NCBI GenBank assembly: GCA_017395245.1
Contig: JAFPVR010000001.1
Span: forward strand, 1 to 64,000
Direction: 5' to 3'
From: Bacteroidales bacterium
GTDB taxonomy: Bacteria > Bacteroidota > Bacteroidia > Bacteroidales > WCHB1-69
Length of the DNA: 64,000 nucleotides
Shown: positions 19,085 through 27,442 of the stretch, piece by piece
Numbering within the stretch: position 1 is the first letter of the stretch
Layout: each line of letters begins with the position of its first letter
Notes under the pieces: generated by a model
Seen by the model: only the letters and a program-made list of their open reading frames with translations
What the model was told of the DNA's origin: nothing
Databases searched by the model: none
Translations under genes and position numbers: made by a program

Positions 19085-19092
19085 TATCTTTG
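19085..19092 (+). promoter_or_regulatory. -7 box for the AAA ATPase gene
   Basis: TATCTTTG fits TAnnTTTG. It lies 18 bases before the ATG at 19110, implying a very short leader, and it supports this start over an upstream in-frame alternative that would begin inside the promoter. Confidence 0.6.
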
Positions 19093-19109
19093 CGCCAAAA
19101 TTATTACGG

Positions 19110-20708
19110 ATGGAAAGATTCTTCAACACCGCTGGACCGCAGACTTCTGACAGCTACACTATCAACCCGCTGAGCCGGTTTGATTTGGAGGATGTTTTGC
19201 TGATGATCCGCCAAAAACGCTATTTCGTGCTGCATGCGCCCCGGCAGACGGGCAAGACCACCTGTATGCTCGCCCTTCGCGATTACTTGAACCAAGAAGG
19301 CGACTATATCGCCGTCTATGCCAATGTGGAGGGCGGACAGGCATCGCGAAACGATGCGCAAAGCGTGGTGAAATCCACTGTTGACACGCTGGCAGAACAG
19401 TTTAGAGGTGTCGTTAAAAACGATACGCCCTTGCAGATTCGTGATGAGGTGCAACAAGTGGGTAAAGATTCGATGTTAGCAACTTATTTGCGCCGCCTGT
19501 CGGAAAAAATGGCTAAACCTATTGTCCTTATCTTGGACGAAATCGATGCCTTGGTGGGCGACAGCTTGGTCGCCATTCTCCGCCAAATCCGTTCAGGCTA
19601 TGCAGACCGTCCAGCTTCATTCCCGCAGAGCATCATTCTCTGTGGTGTGCGCGATGTGCGCGACTACCGCATCGTGCTCTCCAACCAGGACATCATCACG
19701 GGCGGCTCCGCTTTCAATATTAAGGCGAAATCGCTTCGGTTAGGCAATTTCTCAAAAGAGGAAATACACGAGCTGTACATGCAGCATACCCGTGAGACGG
19801 GTCAGGAATTCGATGAGGATTGTTTCCCGATGGTCTGGGAAGCCACCGAAGGCCAGCCATGGCTAGTAAATGCATTGGGCGCCGAAGTGACTTGGAACAT
19901 CCGCGAAAACCGCGATCGCAACGTCCGCATCATCCCCGAGATGATTGACAAGGCTATCGAAAACATCATCTATCGGAGGGACACACACATCGACATCCTC
20001 ATCGACAAGTTGGAGGAGCCTCGCGTGCGGCGGGTTATTGAACCGATGCTGGCCAATGAAGACGAAGTGAGTGAGGCATTGATTCCGACGGATGATATTC
20101 AATATGTGGAGGATATGGGGCTGATCAAGCGTGAACGAGGCAAACCCCGTCGTATCGCCAATGGCATCTATCGTGAAATCATCCCCCGTGAGCTCACATG
20201 GAGTACACAAGATGCACTGACGCAGCAGCCCCAATGGTACCAGAACCCCGACAATAGCATCAACGTGGAGAAACTGCTGCTTGATTTCCAACAGTTCTTC
20301 CGCCAGAATGCGGATGCCTGGATTGGCAGATTCGACTACGCCGAGGCCGGACCGCAGCTGCTGTTACAGGCTTTCCTGCAAAGAATTATCAATGGCGGAG
20401 GCTACATAGACCGCGAATACGGCTTGGGGCGCAAACGCACCGACCTGCTCATCCGAAAGCCGTTGACCGACCACTACGGCGGTCCTGTTCAGCGTGTGGT
20501 TTTAGAACTGAAAATCAAGCGGGGCGACCTTGACAAAGTGATTCAGAAAGGTCTGGAGCAGACGGCAGACTATATGGACAGGGTGGGTTCTGTGGACGAA
20601 GGCCACCTCATCATCTTTGACCGTACCCAAGAGAAGACATGGGACGAGCGCATCTGGCACCAACCCTACGAATATGGCGGGCGCACGATTATGGTGTGGG
20701 GGATGTGA
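19110..20708 (+). CDS. AAA ATPase with C-terminal PD-(D/E)XK nuclease-like domain
   Basis: This 532-residue protein has an AAA/STAND-type NTPase domain: Walker A HAPRQTGKTT at about 45-54, Walker B IVLILDEIDAL at about 145-155, and a winged-helix-like middle section. The last 110 residues carry a restriction-endonuclease-like core: a D in RKRTDLLIRK, then LELKIKRGD with the ExK pair, and a C-terminal beta strand ending VWGM. Such ATPase-nuclease proteins occur in many copies in Bacteroidetes genomes, and their function is not established; roles in mobile elements or defence have been suggested. It stands alone with its own promoter. Confidence 0.7.
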   Translation: MERFFNTAGPQTSDSYTINPLSRFDLEDVLLMIRQKRYFVLHAPRQTGKTTCMLALRDYLNQEGDYIAVYANVEGGQASRNDAQSVVKSTVDTLAEQFRGVVKNDTPLQIRDEVQQVGKDSMLATYLRRLSEKMAKPIVLILDEIDALVGDSLVAILRQIRSGYADRPASFPQSIILCGVRDVRDYRIVLSNQDIITGGSAFNIKAKSLRLGNFSKEEIHELYMQHTRETGQEFDEDCFPMVWEATEGQPWLVNALGAEVTWNIRENRDRNVRIIPEMIDKAIENIIYRRDTHIDILIDKLEEPRVRRVIEPMLANEDEVSEALIPTDDIQYVEDMGLIKRERGKPRRIANGIYREIIPRELTWSTQDALTQQPQWYQNPDNSINVEKLLLDFQQFFRQNADAWIGRFDYAEAGPQLLLQAFLQRIINGGGYIDREYGLGRKRTDLLIRKPLTDHYGGPVQRVVLELKIKRGDLDKVIQKGLEQTADYMDRVGSVDEGHLIIFDRTQEKTWDERIWHQPYEYGGRTIMVWGM

Positions 20709-20841
20709 GGCCGTGAACCTGTATATGCAAATAACAAACCGTCTTGATTTTCAAGTCGACAAATACGTGCAAACTTTTAGATGGGGAAAAATTTGAAGTT
20801 TTGTCATGTACCAAGAGAGTTTTTGATAAGAGAAAATTATG

Positions 20842-20849
20842 TAACTTTG
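20842..20849 (+). promoter_or_regulatory. Likely -7 box for the lipocalin-like lipoprotein
   Basis: TAACTTTG matches TAnnTTTG, with a TTTG at 20822-20825 as a possible -33 element at slightly short spacing. It lies 110 bases before the lipoprotein ATG. The rest of 20709-20958 shows nothing recognisable. Confidence 0.45.
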
Positions 20850-20958
20850 TAGCGTCATATTTTCAGACTTTGTTCAACGGACCTCGCAGGGGCTGGAGAT
20901 GTGGCGTGAAAATGATAAAAACAGAGATTTCCTTTATTTCAAAACAAACTGTAATATT

Positions 20959-21354
20959 ATGAGAAAAATTTACGTTTTACTTGCGATTTTCGCAACTTTT
21001 ATTCTTGCTCTCGCGTGCAATTCAAACCAACCCAGCAAAGAGCAGCTGGTGGGAACATGGGTGCATCCCATTCAAGCTGGGACCGTCAGCATTAACGACA
21101 GCAAAGAGGTCACTCCCGTTTACAACAATGAGATTTTCACATTCAACGAAGACGGAACTTTTGTTTTTGGCGAATATGGTGATTCTCTATTATATGAGGT
21201 TACGGGAATATGGGAAGTGTCCACTGACAAAAAAAACATAGTGTTTTCTTATGAAGATGGGGAAACCAGCAGCATCGATATAAGAGAGTTCGATGGCACC
21301 TCCTTTATTACTACCTCAAGGGAAGGCAACGATTTTAAGTTTACCAAGAAATAA
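20959..21354 (+). CDS. Lipocalin-like lipoprotein
   Basis: A 131-residue protein with a lipoprotein signal (MRKIYVLLAIFATFILALAC). The mature part begins LVGTW and continues as a beta-rich barrel: FTFNEDGTFVF, GIWEVSTDKKNIVFSY, then FDGTSFITTS. This is the layout of small Bacteroidetes lipocalin-like proteins, where LxGTW opens the first strand. The ATG at 20959 is chosen because it starts the signal peptide. The ligand is unknown. Confidence 0.65.
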   Translation: MRKIYVLLAIFATFILALACNSNQPSKEQLVGTWVHPIQAGTVSINDSKEVTPVYNNEIFTFNEDGTFVFGEYGDSLLYEVTGIWEVSTDKKNIVFSYEDGETSSIDIREFDGTSFITTSREGNDFKFTKK

Positions 21355-21389
21355 ACGGAATTTTCCCTACCAATCAATGATGTCTACAA

Positions 21390-21872
21390 ATGGAAAAACT
21401 TGAACTCGTCTTGAAACGCGTAGCTGCCAGGGACCACTACACAATTGGAAAACTTTACATTAACGGAACACCTTTCTGCGACACGCTGGAGGACACCGAT
21501 CGGGAGTTAGACCAAGCGATGCCCTTGGAAGAACTGTTAGCTAAAAAAGTACCCGGGAAAACGGCCATCCCAACGGGAACCTATCGAATCACGATGAATC
21601 GGAAAAGCCCGAAGTTCTCTAAAATCGATTACTACAGAGACTTTTGTGACGGCTATATGCCAAGGCTACTTGGCATACCGGGCTTCGAGGGCGTGCTGAT
21701 ACATCGCGGCAACCGAGAAGACAATACAGAAGGTTGTCTTTTGGTTGGCGACAACACGAGCAAGGGTGGCCTCTCAAATTCCAAAGACCGCTGGGAACAA
21801 CTTATGCGCATGCACCTCCTGCCCGCCAAAGAAAAAGGAATTCCCATCACGATAGAGGTTAAGAGAAAGTAA
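21390..21872 (+). CDS. DUF5675 family protein
   Basis: A 160-residue protein matching the DUF5675 family: an N-terminal strand LVLKRVAARDHYTIGKLYI, then CDTLEDTDRE, a central TAIPTGTYRITMNRKSPKF, and the strongly conserved VLIHRGNREDNTEGCLLVG with a His-Arg-Gly and a Cys. The family is common in phages and Bacteroidetes genomes and its activity is unknown; the HRGN...GC pattern resembles an L,D-transpeptidase-like active site, which is only a suggestion. No signal peptide. It lies 35 bases after the lipocalin-like gene. Confidence 0.7.
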   Translation: MEKLELVLKRVAARDHYTIGKLYINGTPFCDTLEDTDRELDQAMPLEELLAKKVPGKTAIPTGTYRITMNRKSPKFSKIDYYRDFCDGYMPRLLGIPGFEGVLIHRGNREDNTEGCLLVGDNTSKGGLSNSKDRWEQLMRMHLLPAKEKGIPITIEVKRK

Positions 21873-21949
21873 CCAAGCGCGAAGGTAAAGGGTAAAAAAG
21901 TTGTTTTGGAAAGGGTTACAATTATATTTTTTGCTTAACAAAAAGAAAT

Positions 21950-22948
21950 ATGGACAACGAAACGACAATATTAACATTCAGATTAGATCCCAAAGGCCAA
22001 CACCTTGTAGTGTCTGGCGGAGAAATGGTCGGAGATCAACTGGTTATTCCTGCCAAACAGGAGTATGAGGGTAAGATGTACCCCGTCAAAGAAATTGGAG
22101 ATTCCGCGTTTTCCCATTGTGATAGCCTGAAGTCTGTCGTCATGAATGGTGTGACCATTTTAGGAAACTCTGCGTTTGAGCATTGCAACAATCTTGAGGA
22201 ACTCCATTTTCTTGAGCCGATAACCGGAATTGGCGGCAATGCGTTTCTAGGCTGCCGGAACCTAAAGGACTTCGGTGTGCCGATTTATGCACATCACATT
22301 GGCCATTGGGCTTTTGCATATTGTGAGAACATTACAAGCATCAGCCTTTCCGATAGGGTTTATGAGTTAGGTGAATGTTCTTTTTATAAGTGCATGAAAC
22401 TTGAGAGAATCAATGTGCCGGATACGGTTCATAGTATCGGTGCAGAGGCCTTTAGTAGGTGTTCCTCTCTCTCTTCCATCATCATCCCGAATAGCGTTAC
22501 ATATATTGGAAAATATGTATTTATGGGATGTGAAAGCTTGCGGAGGATTTTTGTTAACAAGCCGGAGATGCTTCGTGAGACAGCTGTTCCAGAGGGAACG
22601 GAAATCCTTCAAATTGATGCCGAGTGTTTTGACAATAATGATCAAAAAGCGTTACAGGAGTTTACAAATGCACTTACGGATAACGCGATGGAAGCCGAGA
22701 AAATCTTTGAACTCGCAACAGAGTATTATGACAAAGGTTTCAGAAAGAGAGGTTTTGCCTTGTATAAGAAAGCTGCCGAATTGGGCTATGCCAGGGCCCA
22801 GCATGTTGTTGCAGATTGCTATCGATTCGGATTGGGAACACTGAAAGATGGGAATGAGGCTGTCCGTTGGTACCAGAAGGCAGCTGACCAGGATTATCTC
22901 CAGTCAATCTACGCCCTTGGTGAGTTGTTAACAACTGACAACCAGTAA
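21950..22948 (+). CDS. BspA-like leucine-rich repeat protein with Sel1 repeats
   Basis: Residues about 40-210 contain repeats of the BspA/LRR_5 type, each about 23 residues with a pattern such as IGDSAFSHCDSLKSVVM or IGAEAFSRCSSLSSIIIP. Residues about 245-330 hold two Sel1-type helical repeats (FALYKKAAELGYARAQHVVAD and AVRWYQKAADQDYLQSIYALG). Both repeat types mediate protein-protein contacts. There is no signal peptide, so it is probably a cytoplasmic scaffold, unlike secreted BspA proteins. Confidence 0.75.
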   Translation: MDNETTILTFRLDPKGQHLVVSGGEMVGDQLVIPAKQEYEGKMYPVKEIGDSAFSHCDSLKSVVMNGVTILGNSAFEHCNNLEELHFLEPITGIGGNAFLGCRNLKDFGVPIYAHHIGHWAFAYCENITSISLSDRVYELGECSFYKCMKLERINVPDTVHSIGAEAFSRCSSLSSIIIPNSVTYIGKYVFMGCESLRRIFVNKPEMLRETAVPEGTEILQIDAECFDNNDQKALQEFTNALTDNAMEAEKIFELATEYYDKGFRKRGFALYKKAAELGYARAQHVVADCYRFGLGTLKDGNEAVRWYQKAADQDYLQSIYALGELLTTDNQ

Positions 22949-23056
22949 TTTACAACCGTTTTTATCCGAATTGACGGATAATGAGTGAAATAGAAACGGA
23001 AAATGGGGAACCAGGGGCTGAAATCTATTAAAAATTGTTAAAAAATGCATTTACCC

Positions 23057-23087
23057 CTTGACAAAGCCTCCTTTTTTTTGTATATTT
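23057..23087 (+). promoter_or_regulatory. Bacteroidetes-type promoter of unknown target
   Basis: TTG at 23057-23059 and TATATTTG at 23080-23087 are separated by 20 bases, the standard arrangement. The next start codon of a real gene is 360 bases away, so this may drive a non-coding RNA. Confidence 0.5.
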
Positions 23088-23118
23088 GCAAAGTTTTTGG
23101 CGTATTCGTCGTGCCTGC

Positions 23119-23185
23119 CGTCTGAAATCCGTCCGGTATGCCGCATACCCAAAATTGAAATCTGCTCATGTGCGGATTTCAGACG
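23119..23185 (+). repeat. Inverted repeat, 13-bp stem
   Basis: CGTCTGAAATCCG (23119-23131) pairs with its reverse complement at 23173-23185. Inside the loop a second 6-bp hairpin (GGTATG/CATACC) is present. It begins about 32 bases after the upstream promoter's -7 box, so it would be near the 5' end of that transcript. Confidence 0.6.
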
Positions 23186-23375
23186 TTCTTTGACATATTG
23201 GCCGTAGTGCATTTTGATATTGAGACGCATCTGCGCTGCGGAGGTGGCAATCGGGGTTTGCCTTGAGCGGCTCCTGTTTCAACGAAAATGGACATGCGAA
23301 ACTTAACTTAAAATATCTTTCGCTGTTTGTGTGCCATCTGGTTGGCTTTATCAGGGTCAACCACGATTTTCCATC

Positions 23376-23405
23376 TTGTCGATTCCATTTTAAAATGTAT
23401 TTTTG
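23376..23405 (+). promoter_or_regulatory. Promoter of the esterase gene
   Basis: TTG at 23376-23378 and TATTTTTG at 23398-23405, with 19 bases between, fit the Bacteroidetes consensus. The esterase ATG is 43 bases downstream. Confidence 0.6.
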
Positions 23406-23447
23406 CAAGTTGATTGTATTTCCAAATCCATCTTAAAAGAAAAAACA

Positions 23448-24947
23448 ATGAAAAAGATCGTCCCCATAACAATCGCAACAATCCTCATCAGCAGTTTTGC
23501 ATTGCTGCTGTCGTGTTGCAAGCCCCCGAAGACCGACTTCAAGCCGATGTACATGGAGCCTCTTTACGAGGTGGCCGAGGAGGGTAGGGTGTATGCCCGG
23601 AACGTGGAAGGCTATTGGTCCTCTTATCCCGACACAAGAGAGGACTTCGGGAAGATTTACACTCGAAAAATACGCGATTTGGTTCTCAAGAAGAATTTAA
23701 ATCTCGACATGGATATGTACTATCCCAAGGAACCCGTGACGGATACACGCAGGCCACTGCTGGTGCTTATCCACGGCGGGGCTTTCTATAACGGCGACAA
23801 GCATGATATCGGTTATCCGGAGATGGGACACTATTTTGCCGAACGGGGCTATGTGGTGGCCTCCATCAACTATCGCCTAGGATTCTTCCCCTTAGCACCC
23901 AGCGTCGACCGTGCCGGCTATCGCGCGTTGCAGGATGCCCATGCCGCCGTGTGCTACCTGATTGCAAACGCCGATGAATTCAGCATCGACACCACCAATA
24001 TCTTTGCCGCCGGCACCAGCGCCGGCGCTATCACGGCTCTCAACCTGGCCTTCATGGAAGAGAAAAACCGCCCCGAATCGACAAAACAAAACGGCGTGAA
24101 AGGATGGATTTCCACTGTAACTAAAGCGATTTCCGAATGGATTGACAGGGGAATAAACGTCATCGGAAACTTATTCGGCCAAGACTGGGGTATCAACGGC
24201 GACAATCTCTGCGAAGCGTTGGGTCTTAACTCCGACCTGGGTCCCATCAATGCTGTCAGCGGTCCGCAGGATCGCCCGTTCAAAATCAAGGCCGTGGTGA
24301 ATATGTGGGGCGCAGTGCACGACCTCTCAATGATTAGCAACTCAAAGGAGACCAGTATCCTGGCTTTCCACGGTGATGCCGACCAAATCGTGCCTTACGG
24401 TGACGGCTATCCATTTGACAATATGCTCGACCCATACGTGGATGATATCATTGACGCGCTTCCCGAGGAAATGTCAGGACTTGCCGAATGGATGAAAGAC
24501 TGGGTGACAAACGGCAAACCCATCAATGAATGGGCCTTCAACCCCATGCACGGTTCCAAAAGCATCCACGATAAGGCTTCGGCAATGGGCATGCGCAGCA
24601 AACTTCACACCCTTGAAGGCGCTGGACATTCGCTCCATGTATACGAAGACAGGGAAGCCCTCACTGACTATTTCAACGACACCATCCTTCCCGGAATGGC
24701 CCGTTTCCTCTGTGAGGAGATGGCCGGTGGACCGATAGTGCAAATTGTGAAAGAATCCGACGGCTGGTACAGAGTCGATGTCACGGAGAATGTGGCAGAA
24801 TTGTACTGGGTGGTGGAAGGCGGGAAAATCGCCAAAAGGGACGGCAAGTACCGCGTGAAGGTGAAATTCGACAACGAAAATACGCCTCATTCGGTGACGG
24901 CCTGCGGAAAGTATAAGAACGGGGTGGAGTTCAGGGTAAAAATGTAA
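23448..24947 (+). CDS. Secreted carboxylesterase-like lipoprotein (alpha/beta hydrolase)
   Basis: A 499-residue alpha/beta hydrolase with a lipoprotein signal ending LLLSCC. The oxyanion-hole motif LVLIHGGAFYNGD and the nucleophile elbow FAAGTSAGAI (G-x-S-x-G) place it with carboxylesterases; the acid is probably in the stretch LAFHGDADQIVPYGD and the His in GAGHSLHVYED. An insert of about 70 residues (PESTKQNG to the IKAVVN region) interrupts the usual fold. The last 75 residues form a small beta domain, perhaps for binding. It probably acts on esters at the cell surface; the substrate is unknown. Confidence 0.75.
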   Translation: MKKIVPITIATILISSFALLLSCCKPPKTDFKPMYMEPLYEVAEEGRVYARNVEGYWSSYPDTREDFGKIYTRKIRDLVLKKNLNLDMDMYYPKEPVTDTRRPLLVLIHGGAFYNGDKHDIGYPEMGHYFAERGYVVASINYRLGFFPLAPSVDRAGYRALQDAHAAVCYLIANADEFSIDTTNIFAAGTSAGAITALNLAFMEEKNRPESTKQNGVKGWISTVTKAISEWIDRGINVIGNLFGQDWGINGDNLCEALGLNSDLGPINAVSGPQDRPFKIKAVVNMWGAVHDLSMISNSKETSILAFHGDADQIVPYGDGYPFDNMLDPYVDDIIDALPEEMSGLAEWMKDWVTNGKPINEWAFNPMHGSKSIHDKASAMGMRSKLHTLEGAGHSLHVYEDREALTDYFNDTILPGMARFLCEEMAGGPIVQIVKESDGWYRVDVTENVAELYWVVEGGKIAKRDGKYRVKVKFDNENTPHSVTACGKYKNGVEFRVKM

Positions 24948-24951
24948 CCGA

Positions 24952-24980
24952 AGAGGGCCGCCCGTTACAGGTGGCCCTCT
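24952..24980. terminator. Hairpin between convergent genes
   Basis: AGAGGGCC (24952-24959) pairs with GGCCCTCT (24973-24980) between the converging esterase and YbjN-like genes. It can serve transcripts from both sides; the T-run on the plus strand is short and interrupted. Confidence 0.5.
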
Positions 24981-24988
24981 CTTCCGTT

Positions 24989-25369
24989 TTACTCGTTAAC
25001 AATTTCGTAGAATGTCTGCCGTGATCCGAGCAGGATGTTCAAGATGCGCGGCACAAAATCGTCAAGCTCCGGCGTGTCATCCATCAGCGTCTCCGCCGAA
25101 ACCCAGACATCATTATTGGGGATAAATACCTTCGCCACTTTGAGCCGTTTGTTCACTTCGTTGGCCGCCTCAAGCACAGAGATGCGGTTGTCCTCCGTCA
25201 CATCATAGATGCCGGGCAACGCAAGACGGAAGAACTTCTCGTCCTCATCGTTCTCAAAATAAATGAATGTTAACATCTGATACTTGAAAATGATGTCGCC
25301 ATCATCGTCGACTTGAGGACAAAGACCTTGCTCTTTCAGGTAATTGAGCACCATTTCTGAAGTTTTCAT
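24989..25369 (-). CDS. YbjN-like protein (type III secretion chaperone-like fold)
   Basis: A 126-residue acidic protein. The pattern LKEQGLCPQVDDDGDIIFKYQ, then a small beta sheet (FIYFENDEDEKFFRLALPGIYD) and a helix with LEAANEVNKRLKVAKVFI fits the YbjN family, whose fold resembles secretion chaperones. It lies just downstream of the kinase-AAA gene (30 bases) on the same strand and is likely its operon partner, perhaps an adaptor. Function is not established. Confidence 0.6.
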   Translation of the reverse strand: MKTSEMVLNYLKEQGLCPQVDDDGDIIFKYQMLTFIYFENDEDEKFFRLALPGIYDVTEDNRISVLEAANEVNKRLKVAKVFIPNNDVWVSAETLMDDTPELDDFVPRILNILLGSRQTFYEIVNE

Positions 25370-25399
25370 AACAATTTAATTTTAAGGTGAATAAATAAG

Positions 25400-27196
25400 T
25401 TATCGTTGTTTAAATCCAATTTCGGACATCATATTCTGTCGCTCCAGTCCCGCCATTTTCTCCTGCAGTGCGTCATACATCGCCATGGCCTCGCCGCTGA
25501 CCGACGGGCGGGTATCGCGTACCGACTGCTCCAACATCTCCTGCGTTATCAGACTGTGCGTGAAAGCGGCCGTCATGGCGGCATCGTTCACGATATAGGC
25601 GATGTCGCTGGCAATGTACCCTTCGGTCATGTCGGCCAACGCCTCAAGGTTGATTGCATTCTCCTCAAACGGTCTCCCTTTCAGGTGGATGGCTAACATT
25701 TCAACCCGTGCCTCCTTGTCGGGCAGCGGCACGAAGACATGCTTGTCGATGCGGCCCGTGCGCAACACCGCCGGGTCGATCCGGTCCGGACGGTTTGTGG
25801 TGGCAATGACGAATATACCCCGTTTCGCGCAGTTGTTGAGCTGGGAGAGGAACTCGTTGACCTCGCCCGAAGAGTGCGAGTCGTTGACGGCGGAACGGTT
25901 CGGCACGAACGCATCGAACTCGTCGAAACAAATAACCGTAGGCGCGTTTTCCTCGGCCTGCTTGAACAGCTGCCCGATTTTCTCCTGGGTGCCGTGGATA
26001 TAGATGCTCGCCAAATCCGATGCCTTGATGAGCATGAAATTGAAGGCCGTTTGCTCGGCAAATTTCTCCGCGAAAAAGGTCTTGCCGCAGCCCGGAGGCC
26101 CGTAAAGCAACATGCCGTTGGGCGGGGTCAGCTTGTACTGTTCGGCCAACGCCTTGTTCTGGATGACGAAAATCACCTTCTGCTGCAGAAGATTCTTGAG
26201 CGCGTGCATGCCGGCAATGTCCTCAAAACCGTGTCCCGAGCCCTTTTTCGCCTTGAACAGAGGTTCCGACTCCTGCTTACGAGACGAACTGCGTTCTGTC
26301 GGGTCGAATGACCTCTTCGTATCACTATTGCGCTTCTTTTTCGAAAGGTCGGGTTCTTGAAGGTCGGAGAGCGCCTCTTCCGCCGACCGATAACCGTCCT
26401 GCTGTGTTAGCGAAAGGCCTTTCTCCAGCATATATTTTGCACGGTCGCTCACCGATAAATCCGTGAGATCCAGCGGGTTGCTCTTCCTGTGACGCTTCAC
26501 CTGGTTCATCACCTGCGCGAAGTTGCCGGTGTTCTTAACGTCCAAATCCCATGGGTCTTTCCCCGCCAGCATATTGTAGTAAACCATAAAGGCGGAGAAC
26601 AGGTCAGTGTATTCGTTGAAAATGCCTGCCGTGGTGGCATTGGCGCAGAAGCGCACGTCAAGGTCGGAGGTGACAAACGGGATGCTCCCGGAACAGGCAG
26701 GCGAGGCGTGTCCCATGTCGATAAGTTCGGGTGCACCGCCCATACTCTCGGAAAGCATGATGTTGGCAGGGGTGATGTCGTTGTGGCAGATGCCGGCCTC
26801 GTGGAGGCACTTCAACCCGTTGAGGATGCCGGTGAGAATCTCCGTGGCCGCCGCTTCCTCCATCGTGCCCTCCCGCGAAAGCTTGTCGGCCAGCACCTCA
26901 CCGGTGAAATAGTTCGTGACCACGTACTGGCATTCCCCAACAGGCGAATCAATCACGCCATGGGCGATGTAAGAGACCAGATTGGTGTGGTTGACACTCC
27001 GCAAGTAGACAATCTCCGCCACCTCACGATCCTCCTTAAGAAGTTTCGCCGGCGTGCGCTTCAACACATACAATTTCAGAAAGTACGTGTTGTTGTCCTC
27101 ACTCACAACCTTGTAGGTCTCCGTATATTCATTTTCCTTAATCAGGTGTTGCACTTTGTAAGCCCCAACTTGTGCTCCTTCTTGTAAAATTCCCAT
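25400..27196 (-). CDS. Protein kinase-AAA+ ATPase fusion
   Basis: The 598-residue protein joins an N-terminal eukaryotic-type kinase domain (about 10-275) to a C-terminal AAA+ domain of the FtsH/CDC48 type (about 325-560). The kinase keeps a Lys in YFLKLYVLK, the catalytic loop HNDITPANIML (Asp about 138) and DMG in place of DFG, so it may be active. The AAA+ part has Walker A GPPGCGKT, Walker B VICFDEFDAF and an arginine-rich segment LRTGRIDKH. ATG 27196 is chosen: an upstream in-frame start would add 19 hydrophobic residues and overlap the promoter. A role in kinase-controlled protein remodelling is inferred. It is divergent from the ClpX-like gene. Confidence 0.75.
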   Translation of the reverse strand: MGILQEGAQVGAYKVQHLIKENEYTETYKVVSEDNNTYFLKLYVLKRTPAKLLKEDREVAEIVYLRSVNHTNLVSYIAHGVIDSPVGECQYVVTNYFTGEVLADKLSREGTMEEAAATEILTGILNGLKCLHEAGICHNDITPANIMLSESMGGAPELIDMGHASPACSGSIPFVTSDLDVRFCANATTAGIFNEYTDLFSAFMVYYNMLAGKDPWDLDVKNTGNFAQVMNQVKRHRKSNPLDLTDLSVSDRAKYMLEKGLSLTQQDGYRSAEEALSDLQEPDLSKKKRNSDTKRSFDPTERSSSRKQESEPLFKAKKGSGHGFEDIAGMHALKNLLQQKVIFVIQNKALAEQYKLTPPNGMLLYGPPGCGKTFFAEKFAEQTAFNFMLIKASDLASIYIHGTQEKIGQLFKQAEENAPTVICFDEFDAFVPNRSAVNDSHSSGEVNEFLSQLNNCAKRGIFVIATTNRPDRIDPAVLRTGRIDKHVFVPLPDKEARVEMLAIHLKGRPFEENAINLEALADMTEGYIASDIAYIVNDAAMTAAFTHSLITQEMLEQSVRDTRPSVSGEAMAMYDALQEKMAGLERQNMMSEIGFKQR

Positions 27197-27233
27197 AATG
27201 GTTTTGATAGCATTAATGACAAAAAAAACAGCG

Positions 27234-27241
27234 CAAAGATA
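27234..27241 (-). promoter_or_regulatory. -7 box for the kinase-AAA+ gene
   Basis: On the minus strand these bases read TATCTTTG, matching TAnnTTTG, 38 bases before the ATG at 27196. Confidence 0.6.
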
Positions 27242-27379
27242 TAAAAAATACAAACAGGCGCCAAACTTCTACAAACAGCTTTTATACAAAATACACTTTC
27301 CGATGTTCACTTCGTACAATAATCTATCTGGTTGATACATAACACCATTTCCCAGTAATGTGGCGATTTTGAATAATCC

Positions 27380-27387
27380 TATTTTTG
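27380..27387 (+). promoter_or_regulatory. -7 box for the ClpX-like gene
   Basis: TATTTTTG fits TAnnTTTG and lies 55 bases before the ATG at 27443; with 27234-27241 it forms a divergent promoter region. Confidence 0.55.
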
Positions 27388-27442
27388 CGCTCCCTTTCAG
27401 GCTCTGCCGAATGGAATTATCACAAATTAAAACCAAAAAAGA

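Larger units (their letters stand above)
22949..23447 (+). other. 500-base non-coding stretch with two promoters and a large hairpin
   Basis: No gene is supported here. It holds a good promoter at 23057-23087, an inverted repeat at 23119-23185 with a nested small hairpin, and a second promoter at 23376-23405 for the esterase. The layout suits a small RNA or a long leader between the two promoters; both are inference. Confidence 0.45.

Noticed and set aside
27197..27253. Nineteen-residue hydrophobic extension of the kinase-AAA+ protein.
   Set aside because: It overlaps the -7 box at 27234-27241, so it cannot be in the transcript from that promoter.
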